A DNA stretch of 64,000 nucleotides from Pseudomonas psychrophila (GTDB taxonomy: Bacteria > Pseudomonadota > Gammaproteobacteria > Pseudomonadales > Pseudomonadaceae): NCBI RefSeq assembly GCF_001043005.1, contig NZ_JYKZ01000003.1, forward strand, positions 372,001-436,000. The letters run 5' to 3'. This document shows positions 18,184-27,728 of this stretch, one piece after another. The notes under the pieces are model-generated. The model saw only the letters and a list, made by a program, of their open reading frames with translations. It was not told the origin of the DNA and made no database searches. The position numbers and the translations under genes are program-made. Numbering within the stretch: the first letter of the stretch is position 1; every line of letters begins with the position of its first letter.

Positions 18184-19244
18184 GTACAACAAGCGGGCGC
18201 AAGCCTTTGGTCATGGTCGGCGTGGGTCTGGTGGCAGTTATTGTGCTGTACGGGTTGTGGCGGCTGGTTTTCGGATCGGGTGCAGTGCAGAGCACCAATG
18301 ATGCGTTTGTCAGCGCCGATTACACTTTGATCGCGCCTAAAGTCGCAGGGTTTATCGATGAAGTGCTGGTGCAGGACAACCAGCCGGTCAAGGCCGGGCA
18401 GTTGTTGGCGCGGATCGATCCTCAGGACTATCAGGCTGCCGTGCAAGCGGCGCAAGCCAGCGTGGCGAGCGCTCGGGCGCAGCAGGCCAATGCACTGGCG
18501 ATGCTTGAGCGTCAACGCTCGCTGATCGAACAGGCCAAGGCCACGGTCGATGCGGACCTGGCGCAGGTGGAGTTTGCCGAACATGAGTTGCAGCGCTATC
18601 AACATCTGGCGGGGCAGGGGGCGGGAACGCTGCAGAACTCCCAGCAGGCGAAAAATCGTTCGCTGACCGCCCGGGCCGAGTTGGCCCAGCACAAGGCCGC
18701 CATGGAAGCTGCCCGTCAGCAAACCCGTGTGCTGGCCGCCCAGGCCACCGCGGCGCAAGCGTCGGTGGACTATGCCGAGGCCTTGCAGGCACGGGCCGAG
18801 CTGGACTTGTCCCACACCCAACTGACGGCACCTTTTGACGGCGTTGTAGGTCGGCGCAGCGTGCGTCTTGGCGCTTACGTCAAGCCCGGGGATACCGTGC
18901 TGGCGGTTGTACCGCTGGCGGACGCCTTTGTCGTTGCCAACTTTCTAGAGCATCAGTTGACCCACATGCAGGCCGGGCAACGTGTGACGATCAAGGTTGA
19001 CAGTTTCCCCGGCCAGACCCTGCAAGGCACCGTCGACAGTATTGCTCCGGCTACCGGTGTGACGTTCTCGGCCATTGCCCCGGATAACGCAACGGGCAAC
19101 TTCACCAAGGTGGCGCAGCGCATAGCGGTGAAAGTCACCCTGGATCAAGGGCAGTTACTGGCCAGCCAATTGCGCCTCGGGATGTCGGTAGATGCATCTA
19201 TCGACACGGCCACAGCGCACGATCAACAGGTCAGCGCACGATGA
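18180..19244 (+). CDS. HlyD/EmrA-type membrane-fusion protein
   Basis: A 354-residue periplasmic adaptor anchored by one N-terminal helix (VMVGVGLVAVIVLYGLWRLV). It then shows the lipoyl/barrel half-motif SADYTLIAPKVAGFIDEVLV and QDNQPVKAGQLLARID, a long alanine/glutamine-rich coiled coil (about residues 80-200), and the returning TAPFDGVVGRRSVRLGAYV. It connects the MFS pump to the outer-membrane factor. Overlaps both neighbours by four bases, so the three genes are translationally coupled. Confidence 0.9.
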   Translation: MSTTSGRKPLVMVGVGLVAVIVLYGLWRLVFGSGAVQSTNDAFVSADYTLIAPKVAGFIDEVLVQDNQPVKAGQLLARIDPQDYQAAVQAAQASVASARAQQANALAMLERQRSLIEQAKATVDADLAQVEFAEHELQRYQHLAGQGAGTLQNSQQAKNRSLTARAELAQHKAAMEAARQQTRVLAAQATAAQASVDYAEALQARAELDLSHTQLTAPFDGVVGRRSVRLGAYVKPGDTVLAVVPLADAFVVANFLEHQLTHMQAGQRVTIKVDSFPGQTLQGTVDSIAPATGVTFSAIAPDNATGNFTKVAQRIAVKVTLDQGQLLASQLRLGMSVDASIDTATAHDQQVSAR

Positions 19245-20671
19245 AAAACACTGCATTGATCTGGGCTGTGGCCTGTTACAGCGTGTTGAGTCTGAGTGGT
19301 TGCGTGGTAGGTCCGGACTTCCAGGCGCCCGTGCCCAAGATTGCAAAAAACTGGGCGCCCGTGGCCACTGAAGCGGGGCATAGCGGGACGCTCGAGTCAG
19401 CAATCGACCCGCGTTGGTGGGACACTTTTGGCGATCGTCAGCTGTCGGCATTGGTGCGCGAGGCGCAGCAGAGCAACTTTGATGTGCAACTGGCGGCCAG
19501 TCGCCTGGAGCAAAGCCTTGCGATACGCCGTCAAATAAACGCCGACACCTTGCCTGAGGTGGACGGTACGGCCAGTTACAGTCGCAGCCGTAACAGTCAG
19601 GTGGGCTTGAATGACCCTTCGGGGCACAGCGGCAAGCAGGCGTTCAATCTGTGGAATGGTGGCCTGGGTTTTAGCTGGGAAGCGGACTTGTGGGGCAGGG
19701 TCAAGCGTTCGGTGGAAGCGGCTGATGCATCAGTGCAAGTGGCGGCAGAGGATCGTCACGGGGTGCAGTTGCTGGTGATCGTGCAGACCGCGCAGCACTA
19801 TATTCAGCTGCGTGGTACGCAGCAGGCACTGGCGGTGGTGGAGCAAAACCTGCAGATCGCCCGCCGTAGTCTGGAGCTGACTCAATTGCAGCTCAAAGAG
19901 GGCGTAGCCACTGACTTGCAAGTGTCGGAAGCCGCCGCTCAGGTAGCCGAGATCGAAGCGCGCATGGCGCCGTTGCAGCAGCGTAGTGCGCAATTGATCA
20001 ATGCTCTGAGCATGCTGGTGGCTCGTGAACCAAGGGCCTTGCAGCAGCTATTGAACGCAGCGGCGCCCGTGCCGGCCTATGGCGCGGATGTACCGATTGG
20101 CTTGCCGAGCGAGTTGGCGCAGCGACGCCCCGATATCCGCCGTGCCGAGGCACAATTGCATGCAGCCACGGCTGCTATCGGTATGGCCAAGGCGGACTTT
20201 TATCCACGTATTACCTTGTCTGGAAGCCTGGGGATGCAAGCCATGCAACTGTCAGATCTGGGCAGCTGGGGCTCGCGCAGTTTTGCGTTCGGGCCGGGGT
20301 TGAGCGTGCCGGTGTTTGAAGGTGGACGTTTGCAGGGTGCGTTGCAATTGCAGGAAGGGCGTCAGCAAGAGGCCGGCATTGCCTATCAAAAAACCGTATT
20401 GCGGGCCTGGCATGAGGTGGACGATGCACTGGTAGCGTATCAGGCCAACCAGCGTCGTCGTGACAGCCTGCAGCAGGCGGTGGTGCATAGCCAGCGTGCG
20501 CTGGATAGCGTCCATCAACAGTACACCCAGGGTACGGTGGACTTTCTGAACGTATTGACCGTTCAAAACGTGCTGCTGGCCAACGAAGCAGCGCTGGTCG
20601 ACAGCACCGCCCAGGTGTCGCTGTCGCTGGTGGATGTGTTTGGGGCATTGGGTGGAGGGTGGCAGGGGTAG
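19241..20671 (+). CDS. outer-membrane efflux lipoprotein, NodT/OprM family
   Basis: A 476-residue TolC-type channel lipoprotein. The signal sequence ends with lipobox LSGC (residues 18-21), followed by VGPDFQAP, the usual start of NodT-family proteins. Later marks include DPRWWDTFGDRQL, IRRQINADTLPEV, the repeat junction LAQRRPDIRRAEAQL and AKADFYPRITLSGSLG. It provides the outer-membrane duct for the pump encoded upstream. Followed by a REP element. Confidence 0.92.
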   Translation: MKNTALIWAVACYSVLSLSGCVVGPDFQAPVPKIAKNWAPVATEAGHSGTLESAIDPRWWDTFGDRQLSALVREAQQSNFDVQLAASRLEQSLAIRRQINADTLPEVDGTASYSRSRNSQVGLNDPSGHSGKQAFNLWNGGLGFSWEADLWGRVKRSVEAADASVQVAAEDRHGVQLLVIVQTAQHYIQLRGTQQALAVVEQNLQIARRSLELTQLQLKEGVATDLQVSEAAAQVAEIEARMAPLQQRSAQLINALSMLVAREPRALQQLLNAAAPVPAYGADVPIGLPSELAQRRPDIRRAEAQLHAATAAIGMAKADFYPRITLSGSLGMQAMQLSDLGSWGSRSFAFGPGLSVPVFEGGRLQGALQLQEGRQQEAGIAYQKTVLRAWHEVDDALVAYQANQRRRDSLQQAVVHSQRALDSVHQQYTQGTVDFLNVLTVQNVLLANEAALVDSTAQVSLSLVDVFGALGGGWQG

Positions 20672-20691
20672 TTGCCTGGGGGCGGGGGCCT

Positions 20692-20780
20692 ATGTGGGAG
20701 CGGGCTTGCTCGCGATGGCCGCGCTTTGGTGACTCAGTCACACCGAGCAGTTCGCATCCCAAGCCAGCCCGCTCCCACAG
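20692..20780. repeat. REP pair after the efflux operon
   Basis: Two inverted arms (ATGTGGGAGCGGGCTTGCTC near 20692 and AGCCCGCTCCCACAG ending at 20780) separated by about 45 bases. The second arm is degenerate (AAGCCAGCCCG), so pairing is imperfect. Confidence 0.8.
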
Positions 20781-20871
20781 GTTTTGCAGTGGTTTCTGCA
20801 GGATTTGCTATGCTCGCGCCCTCGAACGCAAGCGCCAACATAGGCGTGTCCAGTTAACATTGAGCCTATTT

Positions 20872-22191
20872 ATGTCTGCTGATACTCAAGCCACAACGGT
20901 GCGTTTTTCCCGTTCCGACTATAGAACCCTGGGCCTTGCGGCCCTGGGCGGGGCGCTGGAAATTTACGATTTCATCATTTTCGTATTCTTTGCCCTGACC
21001 CTCAGCCAGCTGTTTTTTCCGCCGGACATGCCCGAATGGCTGCGCTTGCTGCAGAGCTTCGGGATTTTTGTGACCGGTTATCTAGCGCGCCCATTGGGCG
21101 GGATTTTGATGGCGCACTTTGCCGACCACCTGGGGCGCAAGCGGGTGTTCAGCCTGAGCATCCTGATGATGGCGCTGCCTTGTCTGCTGATCGGGATCAT
21201 GCCCACTTACGCGGATATCGGTTATTTCGCGCCGCTGATTCTGTTGGCCCTGCGCATCCTTCAGGGCGCGGCGGTAGGGGGGGAGGTGCCCAGTGCCTGG
21301 GTATTTGTGGCCGAGCATGCACCGGCCGGTCGCAGGGGCTTTGCCTTGGGCTTCTTGCAAGCCGGGCTGACCTTCGGCTACTTGATCGGGGCCTTGACCG
21401 CGACGCTTCTCGCCCAGATGTTCACACCAGCAGAAATCCTTGATTACGCCTGGCGCTTTCCGTTCCTGCTCGGTGGCGTGTTCGGTGTGATTGGCGTGTG
21501 GCTGCGTCGCTGGCTCAGTGAAACCCCGGTGTTTTTAGCCTTGCGCGAGCGCAAGGAAGGCCGCGCAGAGTTCCCGTTACGCACGGTTTTGCGTGATCAC
21601 CGTGGGTCTTTGCTACCGGCTGCGTTGCTGACCTGCGTCCTTACTAGCGCCGTGGTGGTGTTTGTGGTGATTACGCCGACCGTGATGCAGCAACGCTTTG
21701 GCATGACTGCCAGTCACACCTTTGCGTTGAGCAGCCTGGGCATCGTGTTTTTGAATATCGGCTGTGTGCTGGCCGGTCTGATCGTCGACCGTATCGGCGT
21801 CTGGCGCAGCATTGCGCTGTACAGCGTTTTGCTGCCACTGGGTATCGGCCTGTTGTACGCCAGTCTGGTAGGGGAGTGGGCATTGCCCGGGCTGGCGTAC
21901 GCATTCGCCGGTTTGACCTGCGGGATTGTCGGGGTGGTGCCTTCGGTGATGGTTGGCCTGTTTCCTGCGCCGATCCGCGTCTCGGGCATTTCGTTTACCT
22001 ACAACATCGCCTACGCACTCTGGGCCAGCACCACGCCGTTGCTGCTGATCGCGTTGATGCCGTGGAGTCCGTGGGTGTGCGTGGCGTTCTGCGGGGTGAT
22101 GGGAGTGGTCGGGTTGCTCACGGCCCGGCGCTATGGTTCCAGCGGTGCCACTCAAGTCGAGAAACGCTTGTTAGCCAAGGCCGAGATGTAA
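20872..22191 (+). CDS. MFS metabolite:proton symporter (MHS family)
   Basis: A 439-residue symporter of the citrate/alpha-ketoglutarate/shikimate type. GALEIYDFIIFVFFALTLS (helix 1), FVTGYLARPLGGILMAHFAD and LGRKRVF form the G-x-LaDrxGRkr loop motif typical of the MHS subfamily; ILQGAAVGGEVPSAWVFVAEH is the helix-4/5 signature. I start at the ATG at 20872 (MSADTQATT); the longer frame upstream runs through a REP element. Substrate unknown; an organic acid is likely. No companion enzyme is adjacent, and the next gene is an ECF sigma factor. Confidence 0.87.
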   Translation: MSADTQATTVRFSRSDYRTLGLAALGGALEIYDFIIFVFFALTLSQLFFPPDMPEWLRLLQSFGIFVTGYLARPLGGILMAHFADHLGRKRVFSLSILMMALPCLLIGIMPTYADIGYFAPLILLALRILQGAAVGGEVPSAWVFVAEHAPAGRRGFALGFLQAGLTFGYLIGALTATLLAQMFTPAEILDYAWRFPFLLGGVFGVIGVWLRRWLSETPVFLALRERKEGRAEFPLRTVLRDHRGSLLPAALLTCVLTSAVVVFVVITPTVMQQRFGMTASHTFALSSLGIVFLNIGCVLAGLIVDRIGVWRSIALYSVLLPLGIGLLYASLVGEWALPGLAYAFAGLTCGIVGVVPSVMVGLFPAPIRVSGISFTYNIAYALWASTTPLLLIALMPWSPWVCVAFCGVMGVVGLLTARRYGSSGATQVEKRLLAKAEM

Positions 22192-22275
22192 GGGTTTGAC
22201 CTTCTGTCATCGCAGTGATTGCTGGCTTTAATAGGAAGCATTACTATTCGCGCCCCACCTGTGTAGTCCCCTGCG

Positions 22276-22770
22276 ATGACTCAGAAAGTGCCCCGTAAAA
22301 CGGGCTTCTTTGACCATTACGAAGAGTTGATCGGAACCTGGACCCGGCGCCTGCGCAACCGACAGCAGGCTCAAGACCTCGCCCATGACACTTTTGTCCG
22401 CGTGCTCGAATCCAATGTGGATGCGGTCGAGCAGCCGCGTGCGTATTTGCACCAGACAGCCCGCAATATCGCGGTGGATGGTTTTCGCCGTGAAGAACTG
22501 CGCGCTGCCAAGGAGCAGGCGGGCGTTCCTTCAGGCTCGTCCGAAACCGGTGATCCGGAGCAGTACATGCGTGCTCTGCAGTTGGCTGAGTCGGTTGAAA
22601 GGGCATTGCAGGAGCTACCGCTCAATTGTCGCAGGGTCTTTGTCTGGCAGAAGATCGAAGGCCTCACCCAGGCAGAGATTGCAGAGCGCCTGGGGCTGTC
22701 CAAGAACATGGTGGAAAAGTATATGATCCGCACCCTGCGCCATCTGCGTGAACGTGTGGGGTCTGCGTGA
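22276..22770 (+). CDS. fecI: ECF sigma factor, FecI family
   Basis: A 164-residue sigma-70 family factor. Region 2 is RNRQQAQDLAHDTFVRVLES with YLHQTARNIAVDGFRR, and region 4 is LPLNCRRVFVWQKIEGLTQ followed by EIAERLGLSKNMVEKYMIR. Overlapping by one codon with a FecR gene and followed by a FecA-like receptor, it is an iron-starvation sigma factor activated when the receptor binds its ligand. I could not find a convincing Fur box in the 84-base gap upstream, though one would be expected. Confidence 0.93.
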   Translation: MTQKVPRKTGFFDHYEELIGTWTRRLRNRQQAQDLAHDTFVRVLESNVDAVEQPRAYLHQTARNIAVDGFRREELRAAKEQAGVPSGSSETGDPEQYMRALQLAESVERALQELPLNCRRVFVWQKIEGLTQAEIAERLGLSKNMVEKYMIRTLRHLRERVGSA

Positions 22771-22793
22771 TGACATCGGTAAAGGATTGCGTG

Positions 22794-23771
22794 ATGGATA
22801 CGCCTGACTGTGCATGTGGCAGCGCGAATGTGCGCGACGCCGCCGCAACCTGGTTTGCGCGAGTGCAAGCGCACACCCTGAGCGTGGCCGAGCAGGCCGA
22901 ATTTGAGGCGTGGCGTACGCAACACGCCAGCCATGAGGCGGAATACCAGTGGTTGGCCAGCATGTGGTCGGCCGCAGACCTGTTGCCCAAGGCGCGATTG
23001 CAGGCGTTGTGCGAAGTGCCTGCGCCAAGGTTGGGGCGTCGCTCGTTTCTGGCTTACGGGCTGGCTGCGAGTGTTGTGGCAATAGCGGCCGGGGCGGGCC
23101 TGTGGATGCAGTTGCAATCGTCAGCGGGCTACCAGGCAGAGTTTGCCACGGCGACAGGTGAGCGGCGCACAGTGAACCTGCCCGATGGATCATCCATTGA
23201 ACTCAACGGCCGCAGCCGCGTACGAATCAATTTCGAGCGTCGCCAGCGCAATGTCGAGTTGCAGCAGGGCGAGGGAATGTTCAGCGTGGCCCGCGACGCT
23301 GACAGGCCGTTTGTGGTTCAGGCCGGTGCCGGGCAGGTGACAGTGACCGGTACGCGTTTTGACGTGTTGCGCGAGGGCGATCAGGCACGGGTTGCGGTGG
23401 AGTCCGGGCATGTTCGGGTGCAAGGTGCCAACCCGCACGCAGTGGCCAACCTGACGGCGGGGCAGGGGACTGTTGTGGGCGCGCAGGGGCAGGTGGCTGC
23501 CGTGCAGGCGGTCAACACCCGGGTGTTGACCGCCTGGCGCAAGGGACAACTGGTGTTCGAGGATGCCACCCTGGGTGAAGTGGCGGCACAAGTGTCCCGT
23601 TATCGCGACAAGCCTGTGCACGTGACCTCGCCTGCGATCGCCCGGCTGCGGCTGTCCAGCGTGTTTAAAACCGATGACACCGATGCGCTGCTCAAGGCCT
23701 TGCCACAGATCCTTCCAGTCGCTGTCCGGGCACGGTCAGACGGCAGTCAGGAAATCATCGCCCGAAAATAA
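22794..23771 (+). CDS. fecR: FecR-type transmembrane sigma-factor regulator
   Basis: About 325 residues. The cytoplasmic N-terminus (DAAATWFARVQAHTLSVAEQ, then FEAWRTQHASHEAEYQWL) is the DUF4880 sigma-binding domain. One membrane helix (AYGLAASVVAIAAGAGLWM) is followed by a periplasmic FecR domain (ERRTVNLPDGSSIELNGRSR, RPFVVQAGAGQVTVTGTRFD) and a C-terminal STN-like signalling part. I choose the ATG at 22794 because AAAGGA lies 7 bases upstream; ATG at 22770 (overlapping the fecI stop) is the alternative. It relays receptor occupancy to FecI. Confidence 0.92.
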   Translation: MDTPDCACGSANVRDAAATWFARVQAHTLSVAEQAEFEAWRTQHASHEAEYQWLASMWSAADLLPKARLQALCEVPAPRLGRRSFLAYGLAASVVAIAAGAGLWMQLQSSAGYQAEFATATGERRTVNLPDGSSIELNGRSRVRINFERRQRNVELQQGEGMFSVARDADRPFVVQAGAGQVTVTGTRFDVLREGDQARVAVESGHVRVQGANPHAVANLTAGQGTVVGAQGQVAAVQAVNTRVLTAWRKGQLVFEDATLGEVAAQVSRYRDKPVHVTSPAIARLRLSSVFKTDDTDALLKALPQILPVAVRARSDGSQEIIARK

Positions 23772-23879
23772 TTGGGTAATCAATTCAGGTTTTTTTCGAG
23801 TTCTTCGTCTTCTTGATCAACTGCAACTGGTTTGCATTAACAGTCGCACTCAAGTGCGATCCACAGGGCAAGACTCGAC

Positions 23880-26342
23880 GTGAAAAACAACAATCATCGT
23901 GGGCGACTTTCCTCGCTTGAAACACCTTTGAGCACTCCAGCTTCTCTTCCCCGCACGCGCTTGTTGCCGCTGGCGTTGGCCCTGGCGGTCAATGCGGCGA
24001 TGCCCTGTGCGTTTGCCGCACAATCCCCGTCGAGTGCTGTCCATATTCAGTCGCAGCCCTTGGGTGCCGCACTGAGCCAGTTGGCTCAACAGACCTCGTT
24101 GCAGGTGTTTTTCAGCCCGCAACTGGTGGCGGGCAAACTGGCGCTTGCGGTCGACGGCAACCTGTCACCCGAGCAAGCCCTGGCGCAGTTGCTGCAAGGC
24201 AGTGGCCTGAGCTACACGCTGGACGGCGATGCCGTGACCCTGAGTGCTGCGCCCACCGTCAGTGCCGCACCTTCCGGACCCCTGGAACTGGGGCCGGTGG
24301 ATGTGAAAGTGGTCGGTAACTGGCTGAGCGATGCCAATGACGCGGTGGTGCAGAATCATCCGGGCGCCCGGACGGTGGTACGCCGCGAGGCCATGGTCGA
24401 GCAGGGCACCATGAACGTCAGTGACGCGCTCAAGCGCATTCCCGGGGTGCAGGTGCAGGAGTCCAACGGCACTGGCGGCAGCGATATTTCGCTGAACGTA
24501 GGCGTACGCGGTTTGACTTCACGGCTGTCGCCGCGCTCCACCGTATTGATCGACGGCATCCCTGCGGCGTTCGCGCCCTACGGCCAGCCACAATTGTCGA
24601 TGGCTCCGATTTCGTCGGGCAACCTGGACAGCATTGACGTGGTACGCGGTGCCGGTTCGGTGCGCTATGGGCCGCAAAACGTGGGCGGGGTGATCAATTT
24701 CGTCACCCGGGCCATTCCTGAAACCTTCCAGGGCGAAGTGGGTACTACCCTGGAGACCTCCGAACGCGGTGGCTGGAAGCACATTGAATCGGCGTTTCTG
24801 GGCGGCACGGCAGACAACGGCATCGGTGCCGCGCTGCTGTACTCGGGGGTCAAGGGGGATGGCTATCGGGCGCGCAACAATGACAACGATATTGATGACG
24901 TGTTGCTTAAAACCCACTGGGCGCCCACCGATCAGGATGACTTCACCCTCAACTTTCATTATTACGATGCCACAGCGGACATGCCCGGTGGCCTGACCCA
25001 GAAGCAGTTCGATGCCGATCCGTATCAGTCGGTGCGCGACTACGACAGCTTCACCGGGCGGCGCAAGGACGTGTCTTTCAAGTACCTGCGCCAGATTGAC
25101 GACCAGACCCAGTTTGAAGTCCTGACGTATTACACCGACAGCTTTCGTGGCAGCACTATTGCCGCACGTAACTTGCAGACCCTGGCCTCGTATCCGCGCA
25201 GTTATCACACGTTTGGCATCGAGCCACGGGTGTCCCATGTGTTTACGCTGGGGCCCGTGACGCAGGAAGTGGGTGTGGGCTATCGCTATCTCAAAGAAGC
25301 GATGCACGAGGAGGCCAGCCAGGTCTTGCTGGTCAATAACGTGCCAGTGCCGGGGCCAGGAGCCGATGGTCATGTGTATCAGGATCGCACGGGCGGCACT
25401 GAGGCCAACGCGTTCTATATCGATGACAAGATCGATGTAGGTAACTGGACGGTGACTCCGGGGATTCGTTTCGAGCGCATCAGCACCCAATGGCACGACC
25501 GCCCGGTACTGGGAAACAACGGTGTGCCGGTGCTTGAGAAGAAGCGCAGCATCGACAGCAGCGAAGCCCTGCCGGCCCTGAGCGTGATGTATCACCTCTC
25601 GGACGCCTGGAAGCTGTTTGCCAACTACGAAACCTCGTTCGGCAGCCTGCAATACTTCCAGCTGGGGCAGGGCGGTGTCGGCGATGCGACAGCGGCAGGC
25701 CTGCGCCCTGAAAAGGCCAAAACCTACGAGCTGGGTACGCGCTACGACAATGGCGTGTGGGGCGGTGAAGTGACGCTGTTCTACATCGATTTTGCCGACG
25801 AGTTGCAATACGTCAGCAACGATGTGGGCTGGACCAACCTGGGGGCAACCAAGCACCAGGGCCTGGAAACTTCGGTTCATTACGACTTGTCGGCTCTGGA
25901 CGCACGCCTTGACGGCTTGTCGGTGAATGCGGGCTTCACTTACACCAAGGCGACTTCCGAGGGTGACATTCCGAACTTCAAGGGGCGTGACCTGCCGCTG
26001 TATTCCCGCCAGGTGGTAAACCTGGGTGCGCGTTATGTGGTCAATCGCTGGACCTATAACCTGGACATGTTTGCCCAGTCCCAGCAGCACGCGCCCGGCA
26101 CTGGCGGTGTGTACATCACTGATCCGACACCGGATGGCCAGTATGGGGACATACCGGGCTATGCGACCTGGAGCACCCGTGTTGGCTACGATTTCGGCCC
26201 TGAAGCGTCGAATTTGAAGGTGGGGGCGGGGATCAAGAATCTGCTGAACCAGGAGTACTACACCCGTTCCAGCGACAACAACTCAGGGATTTACCTGGGT
26301 GAGCCGCGTACGTTCTTTGTGCAGGCGAGTGTAGGTTTCTAA
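23880..26342 (+). CDS. fecA: TonB-dependent siderophore/ferric-citrate receptor with STN signalling domain
   Basis: An 820-residue outer-membrane receptor with a GTG start. A signal peptide ends near AMPCAFAA; residues about 50-125 are the secretin/TonB short N-terminal (STN) domain, the one that talks to FecR. The plug follows (DALKRIPGVQVQESNG, GVRGLTSRLSPRSTVLIDG, YGPQNVGGVINFVTRAIP), then the barrel, which ends in F (VQASVGF). Many stretches match E. coli FecA closely, for example PYGQPQLSMAPI, GTADNGIGAALLYSG and DDKIDVGNWTVTPGIRFE, so ferric dicitrate is the leading ligand. It lies 108 bases downstream of fecR. Confidence 0.9.
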   Translation: MKNNNHRGRLSSLETPLSTPASLPRTRLLPLALALAVNAAMPCAFAAQSPSSAVHIQSQPLGAALSQLAQQTSLQVFFSPQLVAGKLALAVDGNLSPEQALAQLLQGSGLSYTLDGDAVTLSAAPTVSAAPSGPLELGPVDVKVVGNWLSDANDAVVQNHPGARTVVRREAMVEQGTMNVSDALKRIPGVQVQESNGTGGSDISLNVGVRGLTSRLSPRSTVLIDGIPAAFAPYGQPQLSMAPISSGNLDSIDVVRGAGSVRYGPQNVGGVINFVTRAIPETFQGEVGTTLETSERGGWKHIESAFLGGTADNGIGAALLYSGVKGDGYRARNNDNDIDDVLLKTHWAPTDQDDFTLNFHYYDATADMPGGLTQKQFDADPYQSVRDYDSFTGRRKDVSFKYLRQIDDQTQFEVLTYYTDSFRGSTIAARNLQTLASYPRSYHTFGIEPRVSHVFTLGPVTQEVGVGYRYLKEAMHEEASQVLLVNNVPVPGPGADGHVYQDRTGGTEANAFYIDDKIDVGNWTVTPGIRFERISTQWHDRPVLGNNGVPVLEKKRSIDSSEALPALSVMYHLSDAWKLFANYETSFGSLQYFQLGQGGVGDATAAGLRPEKAKTYELGTRYDNGVWGGEVTLFYIDFADELQYVSNDVGWTNLGATKHQGLETSVHYDLSALDARLDGLSVNAGFTYTKATSEGDIPNFKGRDLPLYSRQVVNLGARYVVNRWTYNLDMFAQSQQHAPGTGGVYITDPTPDGQYGDIPGYATWSTRVGYDFGPEASNLKVGAGIKNLLNQEYYTRSSDNNSGIYLGEPRTFFVQASVGF

Positions 26343-26429
26343 GCGCCTCAACACAGGTACTGCCGGACCTGTGGGTGCGGGTTTGCCTGCGAGGCGGAGC
26401 ACTGCCCCCCTCACAGGGTGTTGTGTTAC

Positions 26430-27581
26430 CTAGACGCGCAAGATCCGCCCGCTGATGGCCACGGCCATCAGCATGGCGGTGATCAGCAAAAAGGCGATGC
26501 TCAGGCTGCTGGCATGGGCGATAAAGCCGATGGCCGCAGGCCCTGCCAGAATCCCCGCATAACCCAGGGTGGTGATGGCCGGCACGGCGATGTTTTCCGG
26601 CATCACGGTTTGTTTGCCTACGGCGGTGTACAGCACCGGAACGATGTTTGAACAACCCGCGCCCACCAATGCATACCCGAGCAGCGAAACTTCCCAACCC
26701 GTCCCCAGTGTTGCCAGGGCCATGCCGGCAGCGGCAAACAGCCCTCCCACGACAATCACCCGCCGGGCACCCAAGCGCTTGACGATGGTATCGCCCATCA
26801 AACGACCTGCGGTCATGGTCAGTGCGAACGCGGCATAGCCAAGCCCGGCGTAGGCTTCACCGATGTTTTTTTCGGTGGTCAGGAACACCGCACTCCAGTC
26901 GAGCATCGCGCCTTCGGCCAGAAACACCGTAAAGCACAGCAGCCCGATGAACAGCACCACGCCGTGAGGCACGGCAAACGCCGGGCCGCTGCTTTCGCTG
27001 CCATAGGGCAGCAGATGGGGAGCGGCTTTAATCAGGGCCGCAAGGATCAGCATAATCACCACCACAATCGCCCACAGTGGTGACAGGCCCAGCGCAAGCA
27101 ATGCGCTGACACCGGCTGCCCCGGCAATCCCGCCCACACTGAACAAACCATGAAAGCCCGACATCATGTTGCGTCCGCTGGCGCGCTCAACGATCACGGC
27201 CTGCAGGTTGACGGTGGAGTCGACGGCGCCCAGCCCTGCACCAAATACAAAGAGCGTCGCGATCAACAACGACATGGAGCTGGCAGTCGCCAACAGCGGC
27301 AGTGCGAGGCAGATCAGTAGCGTCCCGCCGATCAATACCCGCCGACAGCCAAAGCGTGTGGCCAGAACCCCTGCGATAGGCATCGCCAGGATCGACCCTG
27401 CGCCCAGACACAGCAGCAAAAGCCCCAAGGTCGCCTCATCCAGTCCGGCCCGCGCTTTGGCATAGGGCACCAGTGGCGCCCAGGCCGCGAGCCCAAAACC
27501 GGCGATAAAAAAGGCAATGCGGGTCGACATTTGTTCAAGACGCCCCGGCACAAGGGGCATTTGGGTGTTGATGGCGGTCAT
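26430..27581 (-). CDS. MFS transporter, YbjJ-like
   Basis: A 383-residue permease with about 12 helices. The start is FIAGFGLAAWAPLVPYAKAR, followed by LDEATLGLLLLCLGAGSILAM and GVLATRFGCRRVLIGGTLL; central SGFHGLFSVGGIAGAAGVSA is typical of the YbjJ/FucP-like group. I start at the ATG at 27581 because AAGGA lies six bases upstream; a longer frame reaches 27665. Substrate unknown. It converges on fecA, with a degenerate REP-like half (GTGGGTGCGGGTTTGCCTGC at 26371) between them. Confidence 0.82.
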   Translation of the reverse strand: MTAINTQMPLVPGRLEQMSTRIAFFIAGFGLAAWAPLVPYAKARAGLDEATLGLLLLCLGAGSILAMPIAGVLATRFGCRRVLIGGTLLICLALPLLATASSMSLLIATLFVFGAGLGAVDSTVNLQAVIVERASGRNMMSGFHGLFSVGGIAGAAGVSALLALGLSPLWAIVVVIMLILAALIKAAPHLLPYGSESSGPAFAVPHGVVLFIGLLCFTVFLAEGAMLDWSAVFLTTEKNIGEAYAGLGYAAFALTMTAGRLMGDTIVKRLGARRVIVVGGLFAAAGMALATLGTGWEVSLLGYALVGAGCSNIVPVLYTAVGKQTVMPENIAVPAITTLGYAGILAGPAAIGFIAHASSLSIAFLLITAMLMAVAISGRILRV

Positions 27582-27728
27582 GGTCATCCTTGGAAAACGG
27601 GCTCTGGTGCGATGCGGCGGGACATCCTTACATATTTGCGGCAGGTGTCGCGAGGGCGCTGGCATACGGGTTTGCGAGAGTGGTTGAATAGCGCGCTTGC
27701 TTACTCAACTGCCTATGGTGCGTATTTT

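Noticed and set aside
24519..26090. 523-codon minus-strand frame inside the fecA-like gene
   Set aside because: Antisense of a conserved receptor; no motif or start signal.
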